Shown: positions 1 through 5,853 of the stretch, in pieces | How the letters are laid out: each line of letters opens with the position of its first letter | How positions within the stretch are numbered: the first letter of the stretch is position 1 | Assembly: GCA_002387005.1 (NCBI GenBank) | Contig: DGKN01000234.1 | Location: forward strand, 1-6,611 | Direction of reading: 5' to 3' | From: Propionibacteriaceae bacterium UBA4569 | Lineage (GTDB): Bacteria > Actinomycetota > Actinomycetes > Propionibacteriales > Propionibacteriaceae | DNA length: 6,611 bases | Program-made: the position numbers and the translations under genes | Notes under the pieces: generated by a model | The model's input: only the letters and a program-made list of their open reading frames with translations | The model's database searches: none | What the model was told of the DNA's origin: nothing

Positions 1-748
1 AGACGCTCAGGAAGGCCAGCACGACAAGTCCGCTGACCCCGTACAGGAAGCCCTGGATGGTGACCAGCGAGCCGTGCTCGGACGAGTAGCCGGGCAGGGC
101 GGCGATGGCGTCCGTACGGGAGAGTTCGACCAGGCCGGAGCCGGTCAGCTCGACGTCGCCATCGACGAGCAGTGCAGTGGCCTGTCCGGCGGGCAGGTGG
201 CCGATGGCATTGGCGTCCGCGACGCTCGTCCACGCCACGGCTTGGTGCGACCAGGACAGGTCGTCGTCCACGGCTGCGACCCGCAGGCGGGTGCCGTTGA
301 GCTCCAGGGTCGAGCCAACCTCGGCGCCGAGGTCCTCCGCAGTGCTCCGGCCCAAGGCCACGGTCCCGGCCGGGTGGTTTGCGTCGCTGCCCAGCACGAC
401 GACCGAACCGGTCCGTCCGTCCAGTTCCATCCGAGCGCGGGTCACGACCAGGGGTCGGACGGGTTGGGCGCCGGTGAGCCGGGTGACGGTGGCGGGTTCG
501 ATCACCGAGTCGTCCCAGGAGATCTGGTCGCCGGTGGGAGACAGGAGCACCGACTGCCCGGGCAAGGAGTCGAGCGCGGACGTGTTCTGGGCACCGAGGC
601 CACGGGTGAGGGACGACAGCAGGACGAGCAGCACGGTGACGAGCGCGACGACGGTGGTCATCAGCGCGAATCGTCCCCTGGCGAAGCGGATGTCACGGGT
701 TGCGAGGAACATGGCAACCAGTCCAGCCGCCAGAACGACCAGCGCCAT
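1..748 (-). CDS. FtsX/MacB-type ABC transporter permease, N-terminal part (partial at left edge)
   Basis: About 249 residues are visible and the frame stays open to position 1, so the C-terminal part is missing. A positively charged juxtamembrane stretch (TRDIRFARGRF, residues 17-27) leads into a membrane segment at about 27-47. An extracytoplasmic domain of about 180 residues follows, and a second membrane segment begins near residue 231 (QGFLYGVSGLVVLAF). One N-terminal helix, a large outer domain and then further helices is the FtsX/MacB permease plan; such permeases work with a separate ATPase, presumably beyond the left edge. I chose ATG at 748 because GGGAG lies 5 nt upstream and the first upstream in-frame codon of interest is a TGA. 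ATG at 712 (MFLATRDIRFARG) matches the usual family N-terminus better but has no Shine-Dalgarno. The gene diverges from the two-component system and may be its target (inference). The exported substrate is unknown; lipid, lipoprotein or peptide are possibilities. Confidence 0.82.
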   Translation of the reverse strand, partial: MALVVLAAGLVAMFLATRDIRFARGRFALMTTVVALVTVLLVLLSSLTRGLGAQNTSALDSLPGQSVLLSPTGDQISWDDSVIEPATVTRLTGAQPVRPLVVTRARMELDGRTGSVVVLGSDANHPAGTVALGRSTAEDLGAEVGSTLELNGTRLRVAAVDDDLSWSHQAVAWTSVADANAIGHLPAGQATALLVDGDVELTGSGLVELSRTDAIAALPGYSSEHGSLVTIQGFLYGVSGLVVLAFLSV

Positions 749-856
749 CAGCGCTCCCGGACCGTCCCCGGCGTCGAAGGGACGTCGTCGGGATCATCAC
801 AACGGACGATGCCCAGCGTTCGCGCCCGGCGCACGCCCGGCCCTAGGCTGAACGGG
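749..856. promoter_or_regulatory. Divergent intergenic region between ABC permease and histidine kinase
   Basis: This 108-bp gap must carry promoters for both directions. On the plus side a TAGGCT -10 hexamer sits just before the kinase start. On the minus side GGGAG precedes the permease ATG, but no clear -10 is seen. An inverted repeat with 6-bp arms CGTCCC (763-768) and GGGACG (779-784), spaced by 10 nt, lies 15 nt upstream of the permease start. It could be an operator for the adjacent LuxR-type regulator, but short GC-rich repeats like this arise easily by chance. Confidence 0.5.
844..849 (+). promoter_or_regulatory. -10 hexamer TAGGCT of the kinase-regulator operon, probably leaderless
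   Basis: TAGGCT fits the actinobacterial TAnnnT -10 consensus and ends 7 nt before the kinase ATG at 857. That would put the transcription start on or next to the A of the start codon. The bases before the ATG (AACGGG) are a poor Shine-Dalgarno sequence. No convincing -35 is visible at 16-19 bp spacing. Confidence 0.55.
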
Positions 857-1936
857 ATGTACGCCCACCCCGAGTCCGCCGGCGCCCTGGTTCGCCGCGC
901 GATGCATGCCGCCTTCGTGGTGCTGCTCGGGGTGGGCGTCGTCGTCAGTCTTTCCGACGACCACCGGGCGCGAGTGTGGGCGTCTGCGGCGGCGGTCGCG
1001 ATCGTCTATGCCGGCGGCATCGGTTGGCAGGCATCACGGCCGACCCGGGCCCGGGACCGTCGTGCGGGCCTGGTCTGGATCACCGCCCTGGTGCTGGTGT
1101 GGGCGATCGCCTGCCTGAGCGGACCGGGTTTCGTCTGGTTGGCCTTCCCCTTGTTCTTCCTCGTCGTGTTCATCGTCGCGGCGCCGTGGTCATTGCTGTT
1201 GGTGGCCATGATGGTGGTCTGGTGCGGTGCCCTGCCCCTGTTGCGCGGTGGCCCCTGGACACTCGGCGCACTGCTCGGCCCGGCCTTGGCTGCCCTGTTC
1301 GCCGTGGGGGTTCACCGTGTGGTCGCGTGGCTGCGGGCCGACGCACTGACGCGTGCCTCCGTGCAGGAGCGGGAACGGCTGGCCGCCGAGGTGCACGACA
1401 CCATCGCGCAGGGTCTGAATGCCATCGTGCTGCTGGCCCGGCAGGGTAGCGCTGAGGTGCTGCCAGAGATCGAGCGCACCGCTCGGGAGAACCTGGCCGT
1501 CGCTCGGGACATCGTCCGAGCCGGGGACGAGGGTTCCACGGTCACCGACCGCGTCCGTGCGGCCGCCGCGGCAGCTGGACGACAGGCCACCGCGATGGGC
1601 CAGCCAGTCCAGGTTGAGTGCCGGGTCGAGGGTGTCGAAAGGCTGCTGCCCACCGAACGGGCGCAGTTGCTGGTGCTCGCGGCCAGCTCCCTGCTGTCGA
1701 ATGTCGTCCGGCATGCCGCGGCCAGCCGTTGCGTCGTGACGTTGACCCATCTGCCGGACGAGGTGACCCTCGACGTGGCCGACGACGGACGAGGCTTCGA
1801 CCCGGCCACCAGCCCGGGTTTCGGCCTGCGGGCCCTTCGGCGTCGCGTCGAGTCGGCGGGTGGCGCCATGTCGGTGGAGTCGGAGCCAGGCGCCGGCACC
1901 ACGGTCGGCCTGGTGCTTCCGCAGGAGGCAGCATGA
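857..1936 (+). CDS. Two-component sensor histidine kinase, HPK7 type (HisKA_3 + HATPase_c)
   Basis: This 359-residue membrane kinase autophosphorylates on histidine and hands the phosphate to the regulator encoded next. About five or six hydrophobic segments fill residues 18-155 with only short loops, so there is no extracytoplasmic sensor domain; this suggests sensing within the membrane. The dimerisation/phosphoacceptor helix carries ERERLAAEVHDTIAQG with the phosphoacceptor His180. The spacing from there to the second helix looks short for the family. The ATPase domain shows the N box (LLSNVVRHA, Asn282), the G1 box DDGRGFD (309-315), the G2 region GFGLRALRRRV (from 321) and a terminal GAGTTVGLVLP. 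All key residues are present. The frame is open far upstream of 857, but that part is antisense to the permease gene. ATG 857 is chosen because it begins just before the first hydrophobic helix and lies 7 nt after a -10 hexamer. It overlaps the regulator gene by 4 bp. Confidence 0.92.
   Translation: MYAHPESAGALVRRAMHAAFVVLLGVGVVVSLSDDHRARVWASAAAVAIVYAGGIGWQASRPTRARDRRAGLVWITALVLVWAIACLSGPGFVWLAFPLFFLVVFIVAAPWSLLLVAMMVVWCGALPLLRGGPWTLGALLGPALAALFAVGVHRVVAWLRADALTRASVQERERLAAEVHDTIAQGLNAIVLLARQGSAEVLPEIERTARENLAVARDIVRAGDEGSTVTDRVRAAAAAAGRQATAMGQPVQVECRVEGVERLLPTERAQLLVLAASSLLSNVVRHAAASRCVVTLTHLPDEVTLDVADDGRGFDPATSPGFGLRALRRRVESAGGAMSVESEPGAGTTVGLVLPQEAA
1923..1928 (+). promoter_or_regulatory. 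Shine-Dalgarno AGGAGG of the response regulator gene
   Basis: A perfect AGGAGG lies inside the last codons of the kinase gene, 4 nt before the regulator ATG at 1933. It fixes that start and supports coupled translation. It contrasts with the first gene of the operon, which has no good ribosome binding site. Confidence 0.8.
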
Positions 1937-2568
1937 CGCGCGTGGCGGTCGTCGACGATCATGCCATCGTCCGCGGGGGACTGGTCGCGCTGCTGTCCGC
2001 CCGTCCGGGGATCCAGGTCGCAGGAGAGGCTGGCACCGCCGCAGAGGCCGTCGCGCTCGTCGACCGGCTGGTCACCACCGAAGAGGGCGTCGATGTCGTC
2101 TTGATGGACCTCAACCTGGGCACCGGCGAGGGCGGGGTCGCTGCCACCCGGACGATCCTGGCCCGCCACCCAGACGTCCGGGTGGTGGTGCTGACGACCT
2201 TCGACGCGGACGCAGACATCCTCGACGCCCTGGCCGCTGGCGCGTCCGGCTACATGCTCAAGGACTCCCCGGTCGAGGAACTGGTGGCCGCGATCGAACG
2301 CGCCGAGCCCACCAGCCCGGCCCTGTCGTCGTCGGTGCAGGCACGCGTGGTGGCGCGCGCGATCCGTCCCGATGACCAACTCAGCCCCCGCGAACTGGAG
2401 ATCCTGGCGGCACTGGCGCAGGGGGCGTCAAACCGGCAGCTGGCCAAGGAACTGTTCATCAGCGAGTCGACCGTCAAGACCCATCTGGCCCACCTGTTCG
2501 CCAAGCTGGGAGTCGACAACCGGACCGCCGCCGTGGCAGAGGGATGCCGTCGTCGGCTGGTGCGCTGA
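1933..2568 (+). CDS. Two-component response regulator, NarL/LuxR family
   Basis: The 211-residue product is a normal-length cytoplasmic DNA-binding regulator. The receiver domain (about 3-120) has the acidic pocket Asp8-Asp9, phosphoacceptor Asp59 in VVLMDLNLG, switch Thr88 in VVVLTTFD, and Lys110 in GYMLKD. A linker of about 30 residues leads to a LuxR-type helix-turn-helix (about 150-207) with LSPRELEIL at its start and the recognition region ISESTVKTHLAHLFAKLGV. All catalytic positions expected for phosphorylation are intact. The start overlaps the kinase stop (ATGA) behind a perfect Shine-Dalgarno, so the two proteins are made together and almost certainly form a cognate pair. The likely targets are its own operon and the divergent ABC permease gene (inference from position). 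No further gene is coupled downstream; the next gene has its own promoter signal. Confidence 0.95.
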   Translation: MTRVAVVDDHAIVRGGLVALLSARPGIQVAGEAGTAAEAVALVDRLVTTEEGVDVVLMDLNLGTGEGGVAATRTILARHPDVRVVVLTTFDADADILDALAAGASGYMLKDSPVEELVAAIERAEPTSPALSSSVQARVVARAIRPDDQLSPRELEILAALAQGASNRQLAKELFISESTVKTHLAHLFAKLGVDNRTAAVAEGCRRRLVR

Positions 2569-2578
2569 CCCGTTCACC

Positions 2579-2593
2579 GGCTGTTCCACAGCC
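2579..2593 (+). terminator. Small hairpin after the response regulator (weak terminator or operator)
   Basis: GGCTGT and ACAGCC form a perfect 6-bp stem around a 3-nt loop, 10 nt after the regulator stop codon. Only a short CCCTTGT follows, so it is not a classical U-tract terminator. It ends 5 nt before the -10 hexamer of the phosphatase gene and thus sits inside that promoter's spacer. It could equally be a protein-binding palindrome. Confidence 0.3.
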
Positions 2594-2598
2594 CCTTG

Positions 2599-2604
2599 TA
2601 GGTT
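2599..2604 (+). promoter_or_regulatory. -10 hexamer TAGGTT of the phosphatase gene, probably leaderless
   Basis: TAGGTT ends 6 nt before the ATG at 2611, which puts the expected transcription start at the start codon itself. There is no Shine-Dalgarno between them (the bases are GGGCGC). No clear -35 at standard spacing. Confidence 0.55.
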
Positions 2605-2610
2605 GGGCGC

Positions 2611-3363
2611 ATGGCCTACGAACCCACCTGGATCACCCTGCCCGGCGTCGTGAACATGCGTGACCTGGGTGGGCAGCCAGTGGCCAGCGGCGGACGCATC
2701 CGCGCAAACACCTACCTGCGCAGCGACAACCTGCAGGACCTGTCGCCCGATTCGGTCCGGCGCCTCGTGGACGAGTTGGGTGTCACCGACATCGTCGACC
2801 TGCGCACCAACGTTGAGCGCGCCTCCACTGGCCCGGGCCCGCTGGCCGACAAGCCCGGCCTCAGCTTCCACGAGTTGACCATGTACCCGGAGGAGTCCGA
2901 CGAGACGGGCATCCCGGACGACGAGGACGACTCGAACGATCCCGTCTTTCCCTGGCAGGGCACCTGGCACGACGCGTCTCGCGCGGAGAACGGGCATGAG
3001 GAGCCCCTGGCCCGCCACTACCTCGGCTACCTGGACCGCCGTCCCGACAATGTCATCCGCGCCCTGCGTGCCATTGCCGCCGCGGACGGCGCCGTGGTCG
3101 TCCACTGCGCCGCGGGCAAGGACCGCACCGGGACCATCACCGCACTTGCGCTGTCGGCCGTCGGCGTCCCGCGCGAGGTCGTCATCGCCGACTACGACGC
3201 GACCAACCAGGTGATCGAGAAGATCTTCGAGCGCCTCTCCACCTCGCGCACCTATGCCGCCGACCTGGCCGGCCAGACCATCAAGGACCAGACCACCCCG
3301 GCCGAGACGATGGAGATGCTGATGGACGCCGTGGACCAGACCTATGGGGGAGTGGACGGGTAG
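2611..3363 (+). CDS. PtpB-like protein tyrosine phosphatase, C-terminus cut by an amber codon
   Basis: The 250-residue product belongs to the bacterial tyrosine/dual-specificity phosphatases of the PtpB type (Y_phosphatase3), which remove phosphate from phosphotyrosine or phospholipids through a cysteinyl-phosphate intermediate. The N-terminus has VVNMRDLGG (13-21), followed by the conserved DLR (63-65) and Glu69. The active-site P-loop HCAAGKDRTG (165-174) gives nucleophile Cys166 and Arg172; the Lys after the Gly is a PtpB-type feature. There is an acidic insert at about 91-110 and no signal peptide or membrane segment. The catalytic core is complete. The odd point is the end: the frame stops with TAG after YGGVDG, exactly where relatives usually read Tyr-Leu-Arg, and it continues in frame to TGA at 3475-3477. 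The intact gene would encode 288 residues. The truncation removes the predicted last helix and may destabilise the protein, so it could be a recent pseudogene or a sequencing error. Confidence 0.85.
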   Translation: MAYEPTWITLPGVVNMRDLGGQPVASGGRIRANTYLRSDNLQDLSPDSVRRLVDELGVTDIVDLRTNVERASTGPGPLADKPGLSFHELTMYPEESDETGIPDDEDDSNDPVFPWQGTWHDASRAENGHEEPLARHYLGYLDRRPDNVIRALRAIAAADGAVVVHCAAGKDRTGTITALALSAVGVPREVVIADYDATNQVIEKIFERLSTSRTYAADLAGQTIKDQTTPAETMEMLMDAVDQTYGGVDG

Positions 3364-3477
3364 TTGCGCGCCCACGGCTGGACCGACGCCGACCAGGAGG
3401 CCCTGGTGACCAAGCTCGTCGACAGGGCGTCCATCGACAGCGAGTCCGTCGACAGCGCCGCCGCGGACAAGGCATGA
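3361..3477 (+). other. Orphaned in-frame C-terminal tail of the phosphatase gene
   Basis: After the TAG at 3361, the same frame reads 37 more sense codons and ends at TGA 3475-3477. The first residues (LRAHGWTDADQEALVTKLV) look like the normal family end that follows a conserved Tyr, and third positions stay mostly G or C. TAG would need only one base change from TAC (Tyr). This points to a recent nonsense mutation or a base error, not to a natural end of the gene. The stretch is not independently translated as far as I can see; a TTG at 3364 has no ribosome binding site. Confidence 0.7.
3418..3462 (+). repeat. Three imperfect 15-bp tandem repeats
   Basis: Units start at 3418, 3433 and 3448, each built on (G/A)TCGACAG followed by a GC-rich remainder. 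Read in the phosphatase frame they give VDRAS, IDSES and VDSAA. The third unit contains the TCGACA that serves as the likely -35 of the downstream hydrolase gene. Confidence 0.65.
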
Positions 3478-3478
3478 T
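3449..3478 (+). promoter_or_regulatory. Candidate promoter of the hydrolase-DUF2200 operon, probably leaderless
   Basis: TCGACA (3449-3454, five of six matches to TTGACA) and CATGAT (3473-3478) are spaced by 18 bp. The -10 ends 6 nt before the GTG at 3485, so the transcript would begin at the start codon. The -10 overlaps the TGA that would end the uninterrupted phosphatase frame, so the promoter lies inside the ancestral coding tail. Confidence 0.5.
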
Positions 3479-3484
3479 GCCCCG

Positions 3485-4273
3485 GTGAGCATCGTTCCCC
3501 GCGCCTGGCAGGCCAAGACCAACGTCACCATGACCGAACAGACCGTCGAGGTCGCCGACGGGTCGATTCCCGGCAAGCTCTTCCTGCCCAAGCTCGGCCA
3601 CGGCGCCGGGATCGTCGTGGTGCACGAGATCTTCGGCGTCTCCAACTACATCCTGCAGCGCGCGGCCGACCTGGCCGACGAGGGCTGGACGGTGCTCGTC
3701 CCGAACCTCTACTGGCGCATCGGCGGGGGAGTCGTGGGGGACGACGAACCGGACGCGCTCCCGAAGGCGACGGAGATGATGGGCGCCAACCCCTGGGACG
3801 ACACGGTCGCCGACATCCGCGCCTGTGTCGCAGCCCTGCGCACGCACGCCGAGACCGGCGGCCGGGTGGGCCTGATGGGCTTCTGCTACGGCGGCGGCCT
3901 GGCCTACGCGGCTTCCTCGGGTGCCGAGGGTGACGAGCGCCCCGACGCGCTGGTGAGCTACTACGGTTCCGCGTTGCCCCAGCTGGTGGACACCATCCCG
4001 GTCGTCGACGTCCCGTCCCTGCACCATTTCGGGGAGAAGGACGCCTACATCCCCTTCGCGCAGGCCCGCCACATCGCCGAGGTGGTCACCACCGGCGACA
4101 ATGCCGAGTTCTGCTCCTGGCCGGGTGCCGGGCACGCCTTCGACAACCCGAACCCGCTCTTCCACCACCAGGTGTCCAGCGAGGGGGCCTGGGAGACCAC
4201 GCTGACCTGGCTGTATGAGCACCATCCGGCAGAGCCGGTGCATGGGCCGGGCCCTGCGGAGCCTCTTCGGTGA
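3485..4273 (+). CDS. Dienelactone hydrolase family protein (alpha/beta hydrolase)
   Basis: This 262-residue cytoplasmic hydrolase has the complete dienelactone hydrolase signature. Cys134 is the nucleophile in GFCYGGG, Asp186 lies in FGEKDAYIP, His217 lies in GAGHAFDNP, and Glu48 in VVVHEIFGV is the family's helper residue. A cysteine nucleophile with that Glu is typical of true DLH-type enzymes, which open lactones such as dienelactone. Many actinobacterial members have unknown substrates, so the reaction here is not assigned. The GTG at 3485 lies 6 nt after a -10 hexamer and fits a leaderless start. The ATG at 3530 (MTEQTVEV) would give 247 residues and a more usual family N-terminus, but has no clear Shine-Dalgarno. 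No signal peptide is seen. The stop overlaps the start of the next gene (GTGA), so the two are translated together. Confidence 0.9.
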   Translation: MSIVPRAWQAKTNVTMTEQTVEVADGSIPGKLFLPKLGHGAGIVVVHEIFGVSNYILQRAADLADEGWTVLVPNLYWRIGGGVVGDDEPDALPKATEMMGANPWDDTVADIRACVAALRTHAETGGRVGLMGFCYGGGLAYAASSGAEGDERPDALVSYYGSALPQLVDTIPVVDVPSLHHFGEKDAYIPFAQARHIAEVVTTGDNAEFCSWPGAGHAFDNPNPLFHHQVSSEGAWETTLTWLYEHHPAEPVHGPGPAEPLR

Positions 4274-4617
4274 GCGAGCGGGTCTTCACCTACCCCTTCG
4301 GCGACATCCATGCCCTGTACGTCACGAAGGTCGAGCGCAAGGGCAAAACGCGCGCCGAGCTGGACGACCTGATCGGCTGGCTCACCGGATATGACGAGGC
4401 CGGGTTGCAGGACGCCGTCGATGACGGACGGACCCTGCGGGAATTCTTCGCCAAGGCACCGGCGTTGAACCCGAACACCGGCAAGATCACCGGTCTGATC
4501 TGCGGGATGCGCGTCGAACAGATCGAGGACCCGCTGATGCAGCAGATCCGCTGGATGGACAAGCTGGTCGACGAGCTGGCTCGCGGGAAGAAGATCGCCT
4601 CCATCAAGCGCTCTTGA
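4270..4617 (+). CDS. DUF2200 family protein
   Basis: This 115-residue soluble protein is recognisable as DUF2200 from its ordered motifs: an N-terminal FTYPFGDIHALYVTKVERKG, then LIGWLTGYDE, FFAKAPALNPN, ITGLICGMRVEQIEDPLMQ and a C-terminal LVDELARGK. Length matches the family's usual size. Its biochemical function is unknown, and I see no catalytic or metal site that would settle it. The GTG start overlaps the hydrolase stop by 4 bp, and GGAG lies 8 nt upstream inside the hydrolase gene, so translation is probably coupled. This would make the hydrolase a candidate functional partner (inference). The gene ends 12 nt before a strong inverted repeat. Confidence 0.88.
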   Translation: MSERVFTYPFGDIHALYVTKVERKGKTRAELDDLIGWLTGYDEAGLQDAVDDGRTLREFFAKAPALNPNTGKITGLICGMRVEQIEDPLMQQIRWMDKLVDELARGKKIASIKRS

Positions 4618-4629
4618 ATCGAGCCGTGA

Positions 4630-4680
4630 ATCGTTGGGGAAACTCGCCTACCACCGGTGGAGCGCAGTTTCCCCAACGAT
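4630..4680. terminator. Perfect 15-bp inverted repeat, probable bidirectional terminator
   Basis: ATCGTTGGGGAAACT (4630-4644) and its exact reverse complement (4666-4680) flank a 21-nt loop. The loop itself contains the perfect palindrome CCACCGGTGG (4651-4660). The element lies between the convergent DUF2200 gene and the GNAT gene, where one structure could end transcription from both sides. There is no long U-tract on either side, but strong stem-loops without U-tracts are often assigned as terminators in high-G+C Actinobacteria. Confidence 0.7.
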
Positions 4681-4698
4681 GAAGCTCGGCACACGGGG

Positions 4699-5244
4699 TC
4701 AGGGTGCCGGGCACCCGAGGTGGGCGGGAGTCCTCGTGCAGTTCTCCCAGTCCGACCGCAGCACGGCGTAGGCGACGCTGTCGAGGTGGCGTCCATCACC
4801 GGTGGGCCAGCCCTGCCGGTAGTGAGCCTCCTGCACCCAGCCGGCACGCTCGAAAGTCATGCGCATCGGGAGGTTGTCCGCGCGGGTGTGCCCCTCGAAT
4901 CGGTGGACGTGTTCCATAACGGTGAAGACATGGTCGGTGGCAGCGCGCAGCACCTCGACGCCGAGACCCCGTCCCCGGAATGCCTCCGCAAGCCGGAGGT
5001 CGAACAGGGGAGTGGGATCGTCGAGGTCCTCGAAACGTATGATGCCGATTCGTCCCAGCTCGTCGTGCTCGACCCAATAGGTGTCGCACGCGTCGTCGCG
5101 GAAGGCGCCCTGGTCGATCGACTCGCGCACCTGATCGGTGGTGCGTCGGACCAGGACATGGAAGGGCCACTGGTTTTTGACGATGAACTGGACCAGGGCC
5201 TCGCGGTCGGTGCCAGTGGGGTCCAGACGGGTCAGCGCAATCAT
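4699..5244 (-). CDS. GNAT family N-acetyltransferase (RimJ/RimL-like)
   Basis: The 181-residue cytoplasmic protein has the usual length of a GNAT enzyme that moves an acetyl group from acetyl-CoA to an amine. The acetyl-CoA loop is FRGRGLG (89-95), following the beta strand LFDLRLAE. The late motif ADNLPMRMTFERAGW (122-136) matches the N...M...EKAGF pattern of the RimJ/RimL-type branch. The substrate cannot be told from the sequence; protein N-termini, antibiotics or small amines are all possible. The ATG at 5244 lies 7 nt after a TAGCCT hexamer with no Shine-Dalgarno, which suggests a leaderless mRNA. The last 12 residues (CTRTPAHLGCPAP region) look like an unconserved tail. The gene follows the DinB-type gene by 69 nt on the same strand and could be co-transcribed or independent. 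Confidence 0.9.
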   Translation of the reverse strand: MIALTRLDPTGTDREALVQFIVKNQWPFHVLVRRTTDQVRESIDQGAFRDDACDTYWVEHDELGRIGIIRFEDLDDPTPLFDLRLAEAFRGRGLGVEVLRAATDHVFTVMEHVHRFEGHTRADNLPMRMTFERAGWVQEAHYRQGWPTGDGRHLDSVAYAVLRSDWENCTRTPAHLGCPAP

Positions 5245-5251
5245 GGACGCG

Positions 5252-5257
5252 AGGCTA
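5252..5257 (-). promoter_or_regulatory. -10 hexamer TAGCCT of the GNAT gene, probably leaderless
   Basis: On the minus strand TAGCCT is followed by 7 nt and then the ATG at 5244. TTGCCC at 5279-5274 could act as a weak -35 with a 16-bp spacer. No ribosome binding site lies between the hexamer and the ATG. Confidence 0.5.
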
Positions 5258-5262
5258 GCGGC

Positions 5263-5297
5263 CCCAGCCTGACGGGCAACACAGGTTTTCGGCTGGG
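5263..5297. other. 7-bp inverted repeat in the DinB-GNAT gap
   Basis: CCCAGCC (5263-5269) and GGCTGGG (5291-5297) are perfect complements around a 21-nt spacer. The position, after the DinB-type stop and before the GNAT promoter, would suit a weak terminator, but the loop is long and no U-tract follows. Confidence 0.25.
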
Positions 5298-5313
5298 TGA
5301 CGGCCGACGCCAG

Positions 5314-5847
5314 TCAGTCGCCGATGACCCCGTCGGCCAGCTCACGCAGCAGGTCCAGGTGGCCGACGTGGCGGGCGTACTCCTCGATCAGGTGCACCAG
5401 GATCCAGCGCAGGCTGTAGCTGCCCTCGCCGGGCTCGCGGGACGCGCGAACCCCCAGCGCGTCCAGGTCCGCGGCGGCGAAGGTCGCCCGGGCGTTCGCC
5501 ACCGCCCGGTCGAACCACTCCAACAGGTCGGCGGCGCGATCGCCTTCTGCCTCCCACTCCCAGTCGCCCTCGGTTCGCTGCCAGCCAGTGCGCCAGGGCT
5601 CGTCCAGCTCCTCGACGTCGAGCCCGGCGAAGCAGCCGCGTGCCCACCAGGTCTCGACGCTGGCGAGGTGCTTGATGATCGCACCGATGCTCATGGTGGA
5701 CGGGTGTCCGGGAAGCCGCTGGCGCAACTGCTCGTCCGACAGGCCCTCGGCCTTGCGGCGGGCGACAGCGCGGTAGAAGTCCAGGAACTCATCCAGCGTG
5801 CTGCGCTCGCTGCTGGCCAGGCCGATCTCGGGCAGGAGGGTCGTCAT
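5314..5847 (-). CDS. DinB/DUF664 family protein, possible mycothiol-dependent transferase
   Basis: The 177-residue protein has the four-helix DinB/DUF664 plan. Helix 1 carries STLDEFLDFYRAVARRKAEG. A GHPSTMSIGAIIKHLASVETWW stretch holds His60. A Trp- and acid-rich middle (WQRTEGDWEWEAEGD) follows, then the C-terminal HLIEEYARHVGHLDLLRE with His152, His160 and His163. Conserved histidines of this kind bind a divalent metal in the family; which of the three C-terminal ones are ligands I cannot decide. In mycothiol-making Actinobacteria several members are mycothiol S-transferases that detoxify electrophiles, so this is the best guess, not an established role. The ATG at 5847 is preceded by TAACGT 6 nt upstream and no Shine-Dalgarno. 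It lies 49 nt downstream of the permease stop on the same strand. Confidence 0.87.
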   Translation of the reverse strand: MTTLLPEIGLASSERSTLDEFLDFYRAVARRKAEGLSDEQLRQRLPGHPSTMSIGAIIKHLASVETWWARGCFAGLDVEELDEPWRTGWQRTEGDWEWEAEGDRAADLLEWFDRAVANARATFAAADLDALGVRASREPGEGSYSLRWILVHLIEEYARHVGHLDLLRELADGVIGD

Positions 5848-5853
5848 GGCGAC

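Noticed and set aside
74..856. Long in-frame upstream extension of the histidine kinase frame (261 extra codons)
   Set aside because: It runs antisense through the ABC permease gene, reads as low-complexity Gly/Arg/Gln-rich sequence, and the kinase proper starts at 857 with a hydrophobic segment behind a -10 hexamer.
1312..2379. 355-codon open frame on the minus strand
   Set aside because: Antisense to the kinase and regulator genes, with no recognisable protein features.
3361..3363. UAG read as a non-standard amino acid or as programmed readthrough
   Set aside because: The following bases (TTGCGC) do not match a known readthrough context, and nothing in the window supports recoding. A simple Tyr-to-stop change explains it better.
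2428..4243. Long minus-strand open frames of 405 and 320 codons
   Set aside because: They overlap the phosphatase and hydrolase genes in antisense, where the plus-strand products have intact catalytic motifs.
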